Assembly: GCF_013408415.1 (NCBI RefSeq)
Contig: NZ_JACCAA010000001.1
Coordinates: 744,001-808,000, forward strand
Reading direction: 5' to 3'
Length of the DNA stretch: 64,000 nucleotides
DNA from: Nocardioides daedukensis
GTDB lineage: Bacteria > Actinomycetota > Actinomycetes > Propionibacteriales > Nocardioidaceae
Shown here: positions 17,886 to 27,108 of the stretch, one piece after another
Layout of the letters: each line of letters opens with the position of its first letter
Numbering within the stretch: position 1 is the first letter of the stretch
Notes under the pieces: model-generated
Databases searched by the model: none
What the model saw: the letters and a program-made list of their open reading frames with translations, nothing else
What the model was told of the DNA's origin: nothing
Made by a program: the position numbers and the translations under genes

Positions 17886-20800
17886 CTAGCGTCGCCCTGG
17901 CGCCTTCTTCGCAGCACGACGTGGTGTGGCGGAACCGAGTATCTGTTTCGCCATGGACTCCCATCCAGGCTGATCTACTCCGTTGCTGTCGTCGGTCCAC
18001 ATCAGGACTCCACGGGTCCCAGGGCCAGCTGGGTCGTCGAATGGCCGGTAGCCATGCGCGATGTACCAGGCCTTCTTTGCCTCCCAATCGGACGCGTACT
18101 TGGGGTTGCTCATCATCCCGAGGTGTTCCCAGATCACCTCGTCGCCTGCAGGGGTCTCGATCATGAAGTCGGGATACTTCGTCACCCCGTCGATCGACAG
18201 CGGGCGCTCGTACGACCACCGGTCCGGCGCGAGGCCCTGCAAGATCGACGCAACGATCACCTCGTTCTTGCTCCGCACAAGCACCCCACCGGGGGCGACG
18301 TGGATGAGATTCGCGTCGAACCTCCGCATAGCGTCACCGAACGCTAGTTCCCGCGGCGCGGGCTTGCGGAACAGGTCGGTCATCCGTCGCGCGGTCTCGG
18401 ACAACGCTGGCGAGGCGAGCTCGAACAGTTCATCCACGGTGCCTTCGTGCAGGATGACGACTTTGCGCGTCTGTCGGGTCAGCGCGGTGTACAGCAGCTC
18501 GCGACTGACAGCGACCCTCGACGGCAGGACCAGGAAGGTCACTCCGAACTCCGAACCCTGCGACTTGTGAACCGTCACAGCCCACGCCAACTCGAGCGGA
18601 GGGTCGTCCGACGACGAAGGGCGGTACCCGTAGGTGGCGCCGACTTGCGAGGAGAACTCGACGTTGGCGAAGTTCGGGGACTTGCTTGCCCGTCCGACCA
18701 CAACACCGATCTCGCCGTTGGCGACGTAGTTCATGCCGGCGCCGTCCGGATACGCCTTAGCCCGGCTGTCGTTTCGCGTCTGCATGACCTTGTCGCCCAT
18801 GACGATTCGCTCCGGACCGATGGGCTTTGGCGGGCGATGGCCGTAGAAGTTCTCCGCTCGCCGCAGGTCACCTGCGCGGTATCGCTGCTTGATCAAGCGG
18901 TTCAGCTCGACGGTTCCGAACACCCTGGAACGGGTCGGGGAAAGCACCTGCCAGTCTTCGCAGCGGTCGCCGGCGCCGCCGTCTCCGGTGCGCCAGTTGA
19001 CCCACTTTCCATCGTCCGACAGGTGGCCGCCGTAGGTCAGCTTGAACGCCCGCTCTGGGTCGGTTGCATCTTCTAGTCCGAGCTCGGTCTCGATTGCTTG
19101 GATGAGGGTCGGCACGATGCCTTCATCGGCCCACCTCCGGTACGCAAGGGTTTCTGACGGGCTCCCAACCCGGAGTCTCTGCCAGATTTCGTCGGCGGCC
19201 CCTGGGAGGTCTTCGCCGCCGAACCATCGTGCGAGGGCGAGGTCATCACGCTGGCCCTCCTCACCCTTCTGGCGCCGGAAGACCGTGAGTTCCACGTATC
19301 CGGGACCGACTCGGGCTGTCCCGGTGAACGTCTCCGGCTTCAGCCACTCGACGAGGTCAACGAATGGCCGTCCGGGACCGATGGGTGGCAGTTGGCGATG
19401 GTCTCCTACGAGGATGAGCCGCTTGACGCCTTCGAGTCCGCTGAGGGTCGCAGCGAGCATTTCCTCCGTGAGCATCGACGCCTCGTCGATCACGACGAGT
19501 CCTACCTTCGAACGCTTTGCCCGATCGACTGATTGGTAGCGACCGGTGTTGGGGTCGAAGCCGCCCTTCTTCACGAGGAAGCTTGCAAGCGTCTGAGCCT
19601 CAAAGTTGACCTTCGACTGGAGCTGCACCCGGGCTTTCCCGGTGGGAGCAAGGAGCAGGACGCCGTCCTGCTGGATTTCAGGTTGGGCGACGAGCGTCTG
19701 CAGCAGGGTCGTCTTGCCGGTTCCGGCAGGTCCAACGAGCACGGACAGCCGGGAAGTGAACAGCTCACCGAGCCCCGCCGCTTTCTCGGTGCGCGCCACC
19801 TCTTCTTCAATGTCGCCAGGGTCCGCGGGCCCGAACGCTCCGTCGATGGCCGCACGCGGGTCGAACGAAAGGTTGAACCTGCGGGCGTCCCGCCGCTCGA
19901 TCATGTGATCGGTGATGTCGAGGCCGACGTCACGAAGGTGGGCGAGCTTGTACGCCGGCTCCCCGCCAGCCAGTTCGGCCGCCGCTAGCGGTGTCCAGCG
20001 CCCGTATTCGTCTAGGTCGCGAGCGTTCAGCCGGTATGTGTTGAGAAGTGGTCGTGAGATCGGACAGGGGCGGGTAGCGGTGATGTTCGCGGCAGCGGCG
20101 AGGACGTCCTCCTCCCCAGCGAGGGTGTCGCCGTTCTCGGCCATGCGTTCGAGTACGTCGACCATGAACGCCTCAAGGCGTCGCGGATCACCGGGATCGC
20201 TGAGCTCGCTGATGGGGGCGATCAGATTCGCCCACCGCACGTGCGAGGCCGGAAAGCATGCCTGGTCCACGGTGGACAGCGGAATCGTGCCGGTGAGCTT
20301 GGCGAGGAGCATGGCGTGCTCGGGCGTCGTCTTCTTGAAATCGGGTGAGCGAGTGTTGAGCCGCTTGGCGCGGAACTCGACCATCAGGTACTCGGTCGCG
20401 GCGCGCTGCTGGTCGGTGAGGCTGGCGGCGATCCCCTCTGGCCGTTGAGTGGTCGGGCGCAGGTGGCCGTCGCCGTCGAAGGAGGCGCCGATCGCCGCAG
20501 CGATGTCGGCGTTGCGGTAGGCGTACTCGAACGCCGACATCGCTAGACCAGATCCGGTGACGTAGTCCCGCAGGCTCGGATCCCGGTAGGCGACCCCGGA
20601 CAGGAAGCGTCGCATCTCGGCCATCTTGATGAACCGGACGACGTCGACGTCCGGATAGTCCGCCTTGATGTTGTCGACCGTGACGCCGGGCCCGAGCAGG
20701 GAGTAGTAGTAGTTGGCCTGCTGATCGCGGCTCCACCGCTTCTTCGGCACCGTGGTGTGCAGCCGGGCAATGTGCGGGTTAGCCGCCTCCCGGGACGCGG

Positions 20801-21167
20801 CCACGAGCACGCGGATCGCCTTAGGCAGATCCTCAGCCTCCACGGCATAGCGCTTCAACAACCCGCGCAGGTCGTGTGCATGCGACGGGACGCTGTCGGG
20901 ATCGAGGAGGCCCTTCAGCGCGCTGACCCTGCGGTTGCCCTCGAGCACGACAAACGCGCGGTCGTCCTCGATAACTATCGGGACCTCGTTGTCGAAGTAG
21001 CCGTCCCGCAGGATGAGCTTCGCTGCACCCAAGACGTCTTCCTCTGCGTAGAGGTAGTTCAGGGCGGCCGCCTCGTCATCGGGACGCGTAGGAATCCGGT
21101 AGTTGGCTAGATCGAGCAGGAGATCCTCGACGTTGACCTCCACCATCGGCAACTGCACGTAGCTCAT
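17886..21167 (-). CDS. ParB-like / RecD2-type helicase / PD-(D/E)XK nuclease fusion
   Basis: 1093 residues. The N-terminal 100 residues hold a ParB/sulfiredoxin-type motif (VVLEGNRRVSALKG, about 76). Helical sequence follows to about 440. An SF1 RecD/TraA-like helicase has Walker A GPAGTGKTT (about 476), DEAS (about 560), GDHRQLPPIG and VHKSQGSEF (about 864). The last 130 residues carry a PD...WEHLG...K arrangement (PDFMIET about 998, K about 1030), a PD-(D/E)XK nuclease pattern seen on other defence helicases. Start at ATG 21167 (AAGGG upstream). It probably senses or processes foreign DNA. It lies 88 bases upstream of the 58-aa gene and its ATPase. Confidence 0.8.
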   Translation of the reverse strand: MSYVQLPMVEVNVEDLLLDLANYRIPTRPDDEAAALNYLYAEEDVLGAAKLILRDGYFDNEVPIVIEDDRAFVVLEGNRRVSALKGLLDPDSVPSHAHDLRGLLKRYAVEAEDLPKAIRVLVAASREAANPHIARLHTTVPKKRWSRDQQANYYYSLLGPGVTVDNIKADYPDVDVVRFIKMAEMRRFLSGVAYRDPSLRDYVTGSGLAMSAFEYAYRNADIAAAIGASFDGDGHLRPTTQRPEGIAASLTDQQRAATEYLMVEFRAKRLNTRSPDFKKTTPEHAMLLAKLTGTIPLSTVDQACFPASHVRWANLIAPISELSDPGDPRRLEAFMVDVLERMAENGDTLAGEEDVLAAAANITATRPCPISRPLLNTYRLNARDLDEYGRWTPLAAAELAGGEPAYKLAHLRDVGLDITDHMIERRDARRFNLSFDPRAAIDGAFGPADPGDIEEEVARTEKAAGLGELFTSRLSVLVGPAGTGKTTLLQTLVAQPEIQQDGVLLLAPTGKARVQLQSKVNFEAQTLASFLVKKGGFDPNTGRYQSVDRAKRSKVGLVVIDEASMLTEEMLAATLSGLEGVKRLILVGDHRQLPPIGPGRPFVDLVEWLKPETFTGTARVGPGYVELTVFRRQKGEEGQRDDLALARWFGGEDLPGAADEIWQRLRVGSPSETLAYRRWADEGIVPTLIQAIETELGLEDATDPERAFKLTYGGHLSDDGKWVNWRTGDGGAGDRCEDWQVLSPTRSRVFGTVELNRLIKQRYRAGDLRRAENFYGHRPPKPIGPERIVMGDKVMQTRNDSRAKAYPDGAGMNYVANGEIGVVVGRASKSPNFANVEFSSQVGATYGYRPSSSDDPPLELAWAVTVHKSQGSEFGVTFLVLPSRVAVSRELLYTALTRQTRKVVILHEGTVDELFELASPALSETARRMTDLFRKPAPRELAFGDAMRRFDANLIHVAPGGVLVRSKNEVIVASILQGLAPDRWSYERPLSIDGVTKYPDFMIETPAGDEVIWEHLGMMSNPKYASDWEAKKAWYIAHGYRPFDDPAGPGTRGVLMWTDDSNGVDQPGWESMAKQILGSATPRRAAKKAPGRR

Positions 21168-21335
21168 CCATCCCTTCCCACCGGCAGCAGATCGAGCATG
21201 CCACGCACCACGGACCCGTGCCGGGAGATCTGTAAAGAGCGCCGACGGTTCCTGCGCTTCGCGGGCTCCTCCGGTCAACACGACGGGCGGCCACGCGCAC
21301 CTTCTCGATGAGCACCACTCATCGAGGAGGATCCG

Positions 21336-21743
21336 ATGCCTACCTTCAAAGACCCGGTCGCGGACGCCGACGAACTCCGGGAAGCAGTCCGCGGTCTCGC
21401 TCACGCGACGCGCACGATCGACGACCCGACAGCGGTCTACGCAGTTCTGGGTTCCATCAGTTCCGCTCTCGCGTCGCTTAGCCAGTCGCTGCACCAGCTC
21501 GGCGAGTTCCACGACGGGCCGACTCGCAAGCAGGCGTGGATGAACGGCGATGCCCACGCCGGGCGAGCGGCGTCGTACAGGGAGTCCTGGGAGCTTCATC
21601 GCGCCGCCGAGATGATCCATCAGGTCGCCGAGTGCGTCGACCGGGCACACGAGATCGAGGCGACCATCGCCTACGACATCGCGGACTACCCGTCGCTCGC
21701 GCCGGTCCCCCGGCCCCTGCCGGATCGCGGGCTGTCGTTGTGA
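21336..21743 (+). CDS. Small hypothetical protein of actinobacterial conjugative elements
   Basis: 135 residues, helical and charged, no membrane segment. GAGGAGGATCCG precedes the ATG, a strong ribosome-binding site. Its TGA overlaps the GTG of the VirB4-like gene (GTGA), so the two are coupled. Similar small proteins sit beside transfer ATPases in actinobacterial integrative elements; the function is unknown. It is divergent from the helicase-nuclease gene, with 168 bases between them that must hold both promoters. Confidence 0.75.
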   Translation: MPTFKDPVADADELREAVRGLAHATRTIDDPTAVYAVLGSISSALASLSQSLHQLGEFHDGPTRKQAWMNGDAHAGRAASYRESWELHRAAEMIHQVAECVDRAHEIEATIAYDIADYPSLAPVPRPLPDRGLSL

Positions 21744-23230
21744 CCGGCTGGCAGGACGGCCGACTCCATTCGGCCGTACTCGTCTCCCCAGGGCGCGAGC
21801 GCCGCAGGGACCGGAAGCAGCGCAAGGCCGCCGCCCGGGCCCGGATGTCGGAGGACCGCGAAGCCCGCCGTATCGACGCGAAGCGGAAGGCCGACGCGCT
21901 CGGCGCGGAGAAGCGTTCCACCGTCACCCTTCCGCGGGCTGGAGAACCCGGTCCGGCAGCGCTCCGCACTCCCGGCAGGTTCCGACTCCCGCGGCATCAG
22001 GACACCTCGGCCACCCTCGCCGGCGCGTACCCGTTCCTCGCCGAAGGTGGCCTGGGCAGCGAAGGCGTCTTCGTAGGCCAGGACCTCTACTCCGGAAGCT
22101 CGTTCGTCTACGACCCGTGGATCCTCTACGCCCGCGGCCTCATCACCGCACCGAACCTCGTCCTCGCCGGCATCGTCGGCTCCGGCAAGTCATGCCTCGC
22201 CAAGAGCCTCTACACCCGCTCGATCCCGTTCGGCCGCCGCGTCTACGTCCCCGGTGACCCCAAGGGTGAGCACACCGCCGTCGCCGAAGCGGTCGGCGGA
22301 CGCGCCATCGCCCTGGGCCACGGCATGCCCAACCGGCTCAACCCGCTCGAAGAGGGACACCGCCCCTCCGGATACGACGATGTGCAGTGGGCCAGCCAGA
22401 TCGCATCCCGTCGGCGGGACCTCGTCGGAGCTCTGGCCGAGACCGTGCTCGAACGCCGCCTCACCCCACTCGAGCACACCGCCGTCGACATCGCCATTGA
22501 CCGCACCGTCCAAGGTGCCGACGTACCCGTCCTCCCGATGGTCGTCGACCGACTCCTCGCCCCCGACCCCGCCGACGATCCCGACAGCCGGCTCACCGAG
22601 GACGGACGTCTCGTCGGCCACGCACTGCGTCGCCTCGTCGCGGGCGACCTCGCCGGGCTCTTCGACGGACCCTCCACGGTCGCGTTCGATCCGAGCCTGC
22701 CGATGATCTCCCTCGACCTGTCCCGCGTCACCGAGAACGCCACCCTCATCTCGGTCCTGATGACGTGCGCGTCGGCATGGATGGAATCCGCGCTCCTTGA
22801 CCCCAACGGGGGCCAGCGCTGGGTCGTGTACGACGAGGCCTGGCGGCTCATGTCCCACCCCGCGCTGCTGCGGCGGATGGACGCCCACTGGCGGCTCGCG
22901 CGGCACTACGGCATCGCAAACATGCTGATCTTCCACAAGCTCACCGACCTCGACAACGTCGGCGACTCCGGCTCCGCGATGCGGGCCCTCGCCTCGTCCC
23001 TTCTCGCGAACGCCGAGACCCGCATCGTCTACCGCCAGGAAGCCGACCAACTGGGCGCGACCTCGGCCGCGCTCGGCCTCACCGGCACCGAGCAGTCACT
23101 GATCCCCACCCTCGGCACCGGCCAGGGACTGTGGCGGATCAAGAGCCGCTCCTTCGTCGTCCAGCACCAGATGCACCCCGCCGAGCTCGAGCTCTTCGAC
23201 ACCACCGGACGCATGACAGGAGCCCTTTAG
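21740..23230 (+). CDS. VirB4/TraC-like conjugation ATPase
   Basis: 496 residues from GTG 21740. A basic N terminus (about 15-60) is followed by Walker A GIVGSGKS (about 145-152), Walker B WVVYDEAWRLM (about 360) and a C-terminal FHKLTDLD / NAETRIVYRQE region typical of VirB4-family transfer ATPases. Such proteins power type IV secretion channels. No other transfer gene (relaxase, TraG/VirD4, VirB6, peptidoglycan hydrolase) is present in the window, so this is an orphan relic of a conjugative element or has been recruited elsewhere. Confidence 0.82.
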   Translation: MTGWQDGRLHSAVLVSPGRERRRDRKQRKAAARARMSEDREARRIDAKRKADALGAEKRSTVTLPRAGEPGPAALRTPGRFRLPRHQDTSATLAGAYPFLAEGGLGSEGVFVGQDLYSGSSFVYDPWILYARGLITAPNLVLAGIVGSGKSCLAKSLYTRSIPFGRRVYVPGDPKGEHTAVAEAVGGRAIALGHGMPNRLNPLEEGHRPSGYDDVQWASQIASRRRDLVGALAETVLERRLTPLEHTAVDIAIDRTVQGADVPVLPMVVDRLLAPDPADDPDSRLTEDGRLVGHALRRLVAGDLAGLFDGPSTVAFDPSLPMISLDLSRVTENATLISVLMTCASAWMESALLDPNGGQRWVVYDEAWRLMSHPALLRRMDAHWRLARHYGIANMLIFHKLTDLDNVGDSGSAMRALASSLLANAETRIVYRQEADQLGATSAALGLTGTEQSLIPTLGTGQGLWRIKSRSFVVQHQMHPAELELFDTTGRMTGAL

Positions 23231-23380
23231 AAGTTCGCGCGAAATTTGACGGTTTCGCGACGAACCTGAGCATACGCAACGTCCTCGAGCCACGTGCGGA
23301 CGCTCAGGTTCTAGGAGTTTGCGGTGAGAAGCGTGTCGCGCTCCGGATAGGGAGCCGTCACCGAGAACCTCTTCGGACGG

Positions 23381-24010
23381 CTATCCGGGACGCTCGAATA
23401 GGGCGAGCGGGCCGGCCTGCGGCTTCACCGTTGCCGGGTTCGCAATACAGACGGCGAAATCTCGAGCAAGCCGCCTAAGCCTCAGCCAGGATTCTGATGA
23501 CGTGAAGGGATGCGGCTGGTATCGACGATCGGACATTTCTGGCCAACGCATGAGCACTTTTCTCATCGTCAAGGACGATGACCGCGTGGGCGGCGGTGAC
23601 GTCATCCGGGGCCTGTCCCCAGAGGCCGCGAACGAACCCCGCTTGCTCACTGACGGTGGCGGCGATGTGCGCGAGTTGGTCTTGGTCCAGTCGGTCGTCA
23701 ACTGGCCAGCTGCCGATGATGGCGAACATGGATCCCTCCTTGGGTCTGGGTGTGGGCAGGTGGACGGCTCGGCCATCAAACTTTCACCTGTTGATGCGGC
23801 TCGGTTGAGTCGCGAAGGAGTTGCCTGGTCGAGCACGCCGCCTCCGCTGCTGCGGCCGGGCGACAGCTTGAGATGTTGTCGGGCGAGGTCGCGGCGTGGC
23901 TGCGGGATTCCGCGCGTCTGGCGGAGCGGCTTCGATGCGCGATGGCGCTCGGCCTCGGCGAGGCGTTCCTGCTGAATTGCACGTACGAGCTCCGGGTTGA
24001 TGTGGGTCAA
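23381..24010 (-). pseudogene. Possible small actinobacterial protein, degraded
   Basis: The first 25 residues (THINPELVRAIQQERLAEAE) look like the conserved start of small hypothetical proteins common in actinobacteria, but the start would be TTG at 24010 without a ribosome-binding site. The frame then becomes Ser/Pro/Arg-rich and runs through the well-supported gene at 23475-23729. Probably only the 5' part, to about 23850, is genuine and the gene is frameshifted. Nothing else was found in 23730-24120. Confidence 0.28.
23475..23729 (-). CDS. Small ABM/Dabb-like hypothetical protein
   Basis: 84 residues. The pattern of short strands and one helix, with a typical middle VRGLWGQ and VIVLDDEKSA, suggests a ferredoxin-like monomer of the antibiotic-biosynthesis-monooxygenase or stress-response dimer type. 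AAGGAGGG lies five bases before the ATG at 23729, a strong start signal. No catalytic residues can be assigned. Confidence 0.7.
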   Translation of the reverse strand: MFAIIGSWPVDDRLDQDQLAHIAATVSEQAGFVRGLWGQAPDDVTAAHAVIVLDDEKSAHALARNVRSSIPAASLHVIRILAEA

Positions 24011-24120
24011 ATCAGGTCACGCTTTCTTGGAGGGCGGTCAGGGTGGTTCCCAAGCGGCTTGGCGTCGGAGACGACGGGTGGCACCGGCGCGTCGCGATGC
24101 AGTAGGACGTGCGGAGAGGG

Positions 24121-24708
24121 TCACCTGCTGGTCACGTCGTAGGTGATGGCGAGACTTCCCATGGGCGTTGTCTCGCAAGTGGTAAGGGTGAGTGATCGCG
24201 GCGTGTCGAGATCGCCGAACAGGCGCTTGCCAGATCCGAGCACGAGGGGGTGGACGAATAGTCGCAGGGTGTCCACCAGGTCGGCGCGCAGGAGATCGCG
24301 GACGAGTACGCCGCTGCCGAGGATCGCGATGCTGCCGTCGCCCGTGTGCTTCAGCTCGGAGACGGCGTCGCAGGCCGCGCCGGTGAGCAAGCTCGTATTC
24401 TCCCAGGTCACCGTCGTCAGCGTGTTGCTCACGACGTGCTTGGGCGTCGTGTTCATGTGCGCTGCGATGGGGTTGGAGCTGGGCTGGTAGGGCCAGTAGG
24501 TCGCCATCTTCTCGTAGGTCTTGCGGCCGAAGAGGTACGCGGTAGTGCCACCCAGGGCGCTGGAGCCGCTGGAGGCGTGGATCGCTTCTGCGAACGGTGC
24601 TCCCCAGCCTCCGTGCTCAAAACCGCCCTCACGGTCCTCGTCGGGCGATCCGAGCCCCTGCATCACCCCGTCGACGGAGACGAACTCGATCGCGATCAGT
24701 GTGCGCAT
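24121..24708 (-). CDS. Dihydrofolate reductase-family (RibD C-terminal domain) protein
   Basis: 195 residues. The family signatures are an N-terminal IEFVSVDGVMQGLGSPDED, LFGRKTYEKMATYWP in the middle and ILGSGVLVRDLLRADLVDTL near the NADPH site. These proteins share the DHFR/RibD reductase fold; most lack a known substrate. I chose ATG 24708 because GGAG lies six bases upstream; the ATG at 24720 is less likely. Confidence 0.88.
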   Translation of the reverse strand: MRTLIAIEFVSVDGVMQGLGSPDEDREGGFEHGGWGAPFAEAIHASSGSSALGGTTAYLFGRKTYEKMATYWPYQPSSNPIAAHMNTTPKHVVSNTLTTVTWENTSLLTGAACDAVSELKHTGDGSIAILGSGVLVRDLLRADLVDTLRLFVHPLVLGSGKRLFGDLDTPRSLTLTTCETTPMGSLAITYDVTSR

Positions 24709-24772
24709 GCTGTACTCCATTTCGGGTCAGGAAGTTTGCCCTAGCGGGCAAGACGTGAGCTGTTCCGTCGGC

Positions 24773-25366
24773 TCATCGACTCACTCCGCGCTCGGGCTCG
24801 GGCTCCGCCGGCGCTCCGGCGGTGAGCCGAGAACTCGCATGGACACCGAGTAGTAGGGCCAGGCCGAGAGTGGACGCGACCGGCTCCCATCTCCCGGTCC
24901 ACGCTGCGGCCACTGCCGTTGCCGCACCCAGGGCTGTGATCGCTGCTATGTCGACGGCTGTCGCATCGCCTCGGTGCGGCGCCGACCCTGCGAAGGAGCG
25001 CGGCAAAGCGTCGAGAAAGACGCAGAGGCCGACTCCGATGGCCGACCCGGTGGCGAAGGCGGTCAGCTCGACGGCGACGCCGTCGTACTGCATCCGCGCG
25101 AGGATCGCGCAGGATCCGATGCCCAGGCACATCAGGGTCGTCATCTGCTCCCCGACCAGCGAACCTGTTCGCCCGCGCTGCGCGGCGTCATGGCCCGCGG
25201 AAGTGACGTCCCGGACTCCTCGGAGGCTGGCCCGTTCGACCAGTACGGCGACCGCGGCCACCGTGATCGTCGCCGCTGTGGGCGCCATCCAGGACCCGGT
25301 CGCTGCCCAGGCGACAGCCGCCATCGCAAATGTGGCCGGAGCAGCCGGTACTCGTCCCCGGATCAT
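24773..25366 (-). CDS. Hypothetical multi-pass membrane protein
   Basis: 197 residues, Ala-rich, with four to six hydrophobic stretches and no recognised domain. Its ATG overlaps the stop of the GNAT gene (ATGA), so it is the last gene of a coupled set transcribed towards lower coordinates from about 27.0 kb. Confidence 0.6.
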   Translation of the reverse strand: MIRGRVPAAPATFAMAAVAWAATGSWMAPTAATITVAAVAVLVERASLRGVRDVTSAGHDAAQRGRTGSLVGEQMTTLMCLGIGSCAILARMQYDGVAVELTAFATGSAIGVGLCVFLDALPRSFAGSAPHRGDATAVDIAAITALGAATAVAAAWTGRWEPVASTLGLALLLGVHASSRLTAGAPAEPEPERGVSR

Positions 25367-25947
25367 CGTCCTGCCTCAATCGGCTCGGTGATCTCGTCCG
25401 TGTACTGCCACTCGTGGCTGAGCAGACCGAAGACGAGGCTGTCGACCCACTCGTCCTTGTACCGGCGGTCCTCGCGCAGATGCCCTTCCAGCTTCATGCC
25501 GAGCGAGCGGCACAGCGCGGCCGAGGCGGCATTGCGAGGATCGAGACCCGCGCGGACCCGACGCATCCCGTAGTGCCCGAAGGCCAGACTTATCAGCGCG
25601 GACACCGACTCGCAAGCGTACCCACAACCGCGGGCGGAGGGGTGCAGCGCCCACCCGAGCTCGCCCAGGAGCAGCGTGTCATCGGCCGGCCACAGCACCA
25701 CGTCGCCGATCACCTGGCCACCCCGCTCGACCACCAGGCTCAGCGCGGAGTCCGGTGTGTCGATCGCGACGCGGGAGATCCGCTTGGCCAATGCCAGCTC
25801 AGCGTCCTGTCGTGTCCAGGGCGCCCAGGGCAGATATCGGGTCACCTCCGGGTCGGAGTAGTAGGACATCAGCGCCGCCAGATCGTCCGTGCGGTGGGCC
25901 CGCAGCACCAGACGCTCGGTCCTGACAGGCAGGTCGAGCGCTCTCAT
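25363..25947 (-). CDS. GNAT N-acetyltransferase (RimJ/RimL type)
   Basis: 194 residues. It has the LVLRAHRTDDLAALMSYYSDPEVTRYLPW start typical of RimJ-like enzymes, an acetyl-CoA-binding ARGCGYACES segment (a variant of RGxGxA) and a NAASAALCRSLGMKLEGHLRE C terminus. It probably acetylates an amine on a protein or small molecule. It overlaps both neighbours by four bases (ATGA), so it is co-translated with two membrane proteins. Confidence 0.85.
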   Translation of the reverse strand: MRALDLPVRTERLVLRAHRTDDLAALMSYYSDPEVTRYLPWAPWTRQDAELALAKRISRVAIDTPDSALSLVVERGGQVIGDVVLWPADDTLLLGELGWALHPSARGCGYACESVSALISLAFGHYGMRRVRAGLDPRNAASAALCRSLGMKLEGHLREDRRYKDEWVDSLVFGLLSHEWQYTDEITEPIEAGR

Positions 25948-26540
25948 GTGAAGACCACGAGTGCGAGCACCCCGACCCCCAGGGAGATGTCGAGCGCGGC
26001 GCACCATTCCGCGAGCGAGCGGGAGACCACCGCGCGGCGTCGCCAGTGGACGATGTCCCAGGCACCGTGGAGCAGCAGGCCCACAGCGAGGACGACTTTC
26101 GCGGCCGTCACGTCGAGCAGCATCGCCGTGATGACACCCGTAAGGAAGACTAGCGCGCCCCAGGGCTGCCAACGCATCTCGGCTGGCGGCGGGCGCCACC
26201 GTCCGGCCGCGGTGCCACCCACCACGGTGGCGACGGTGATGCCGAGCAGGATGACGGCGCCCGGGAGGGAGAGCGCTTCTCCGGCGAGATAGGTCACCAC
26301 GACCAGCCCAGTGAGGGGCCAGGTCCACGAACTGTTCCCGCCCAGTGCGATCAGCGCATAGGCACAGGTCGGGATCAACAAGGTGAGGAGGACGCCGTCG
26401 ATGCTGCTTGGATCGTCGGTGGCGATCGAGAACACGCCCACGACGAGACCGGTGGCGATCGGCCACCAGGCCAGAAACGAGCGTCCGCGGCCGACAGGTT
26501 CCGCGGGACCTTGGTCCTCAGCGGTGAGAGGTTGCTGCAT
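25944..26540 (-). CDS. Hypothetical membrane protein
   Basis: 198 residues with about six predicted membrane segments from residue 22 onward and a short cytosolic N terminus. GGAAGG precedes the ATG at 26540. Overlap with the GNAT gene shows operon membership. Family not recognised. Confidence 0.65.
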   Translation of the reverse strand: MQQPLTAEDQGPAEPVGRGRSFLAWWPIATGLVVGVFSIATDDPSSIDGVLLTLLIPTCAYALIALGGNSSWTWPLTGLVVVTYLAGEALSLPGAVILLGITVATVVGGTAAGRWRPPPAEMRWQPWGALVFLTGVITAMLLDVTAAKVVLAVGLLLHGAWDIVHWRRRAVVSRSLAEWCAALDISLGVGVLALVVFT

Positions 26541-26611
26541 GTGCCTTCCTTCGCGGCAGTCGTGTACGTGATGTTGGGTGGTGAGCGCGGGTGTCGGTGG
26601 CGCGCAGCCGG

Positions 26612-27019
26612 TCAATGCCGATGGGTGTACTCCTCGGGTCGGTGGACCATGACTAGCGCCATCAGCAGGAGCATCGCCACGTGACCGACGCCGAGCAGGG
26701 CCGCCTGACCGATGAGACCTGCCCATAGAAACGGGAAGAGCGCGATGAAACCGGCGTACATCGCCAGACACATCTCGGCGACTACAGCGATTCCGTGACC
26801 ACGCAGGACCATCCACCCCGCCATTGGCACTGCCATCGCCGTGGCCATCGCAATCGCCTCGATCTCGGTGCGCACCAGCCAAGCTGCGTCCAGCCTCCCG
26901 ACCGCTGCTGCCCACACGGGGTAGAGGGTCGCCATGCCGACCACCATCGCCACCACCATCTCGACGTAGTGCCGCGCGAGGGATCGAACTCCTCCGCGCG
27001 ACCTCATCGTGGTGTGCAT
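26612..27019 (-). CDS. Small membrane protein divergent from a TetR gene
   Basis: 135 residues, four hydrophobic segments, Met-rich, His at the C terminus. This type of protein often sits beside TetR regulators in actinobacteria. The start is uncertain (ATG 27019 or 27007; no good ribosome-binding site). It is the first gene of the minus-strand cluster, so the shared TetR operator region would control the cluster. Confidence 0.65.
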   Translation of the reverse strand: MHTTMRSRGGVRSLARHYVEMVVAMVVGMATLYPVWAAAVGRLDAAWLVRTEIEAIAMATAMAVPMAGWMVLRGHGIAVVAEMCLAMYAGFIALFPFLWAGLIGQAALLGVGHVAMLLLMALVMVHRPEEYTHRH

Positions 27020-27027
27020 GCCGCCCC

Positions 27028-27087
27028 CGTAACTCGTACTCTATTGTTTGAGATCAGAGATCGTAACTCAGACATTGCCGTTTGAGA
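27028..27087. promoter_or_regulatory. Two direct copies of CGTAACTC-N10-GTTTGAGA between divergent genes
   Basis: Copies at 27028-27053 and 27062-27087 are exact in both arms and 34 bases apart, covering most of the space between the membrane protein and the TetR gene. A repeated two-part motif in a divergent promoter is a likely regulator-binding array. Confidence 0.5.
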
Positions 27088-27108
27088 AGAGGGGTGGGCT
27101 GCGGCACG

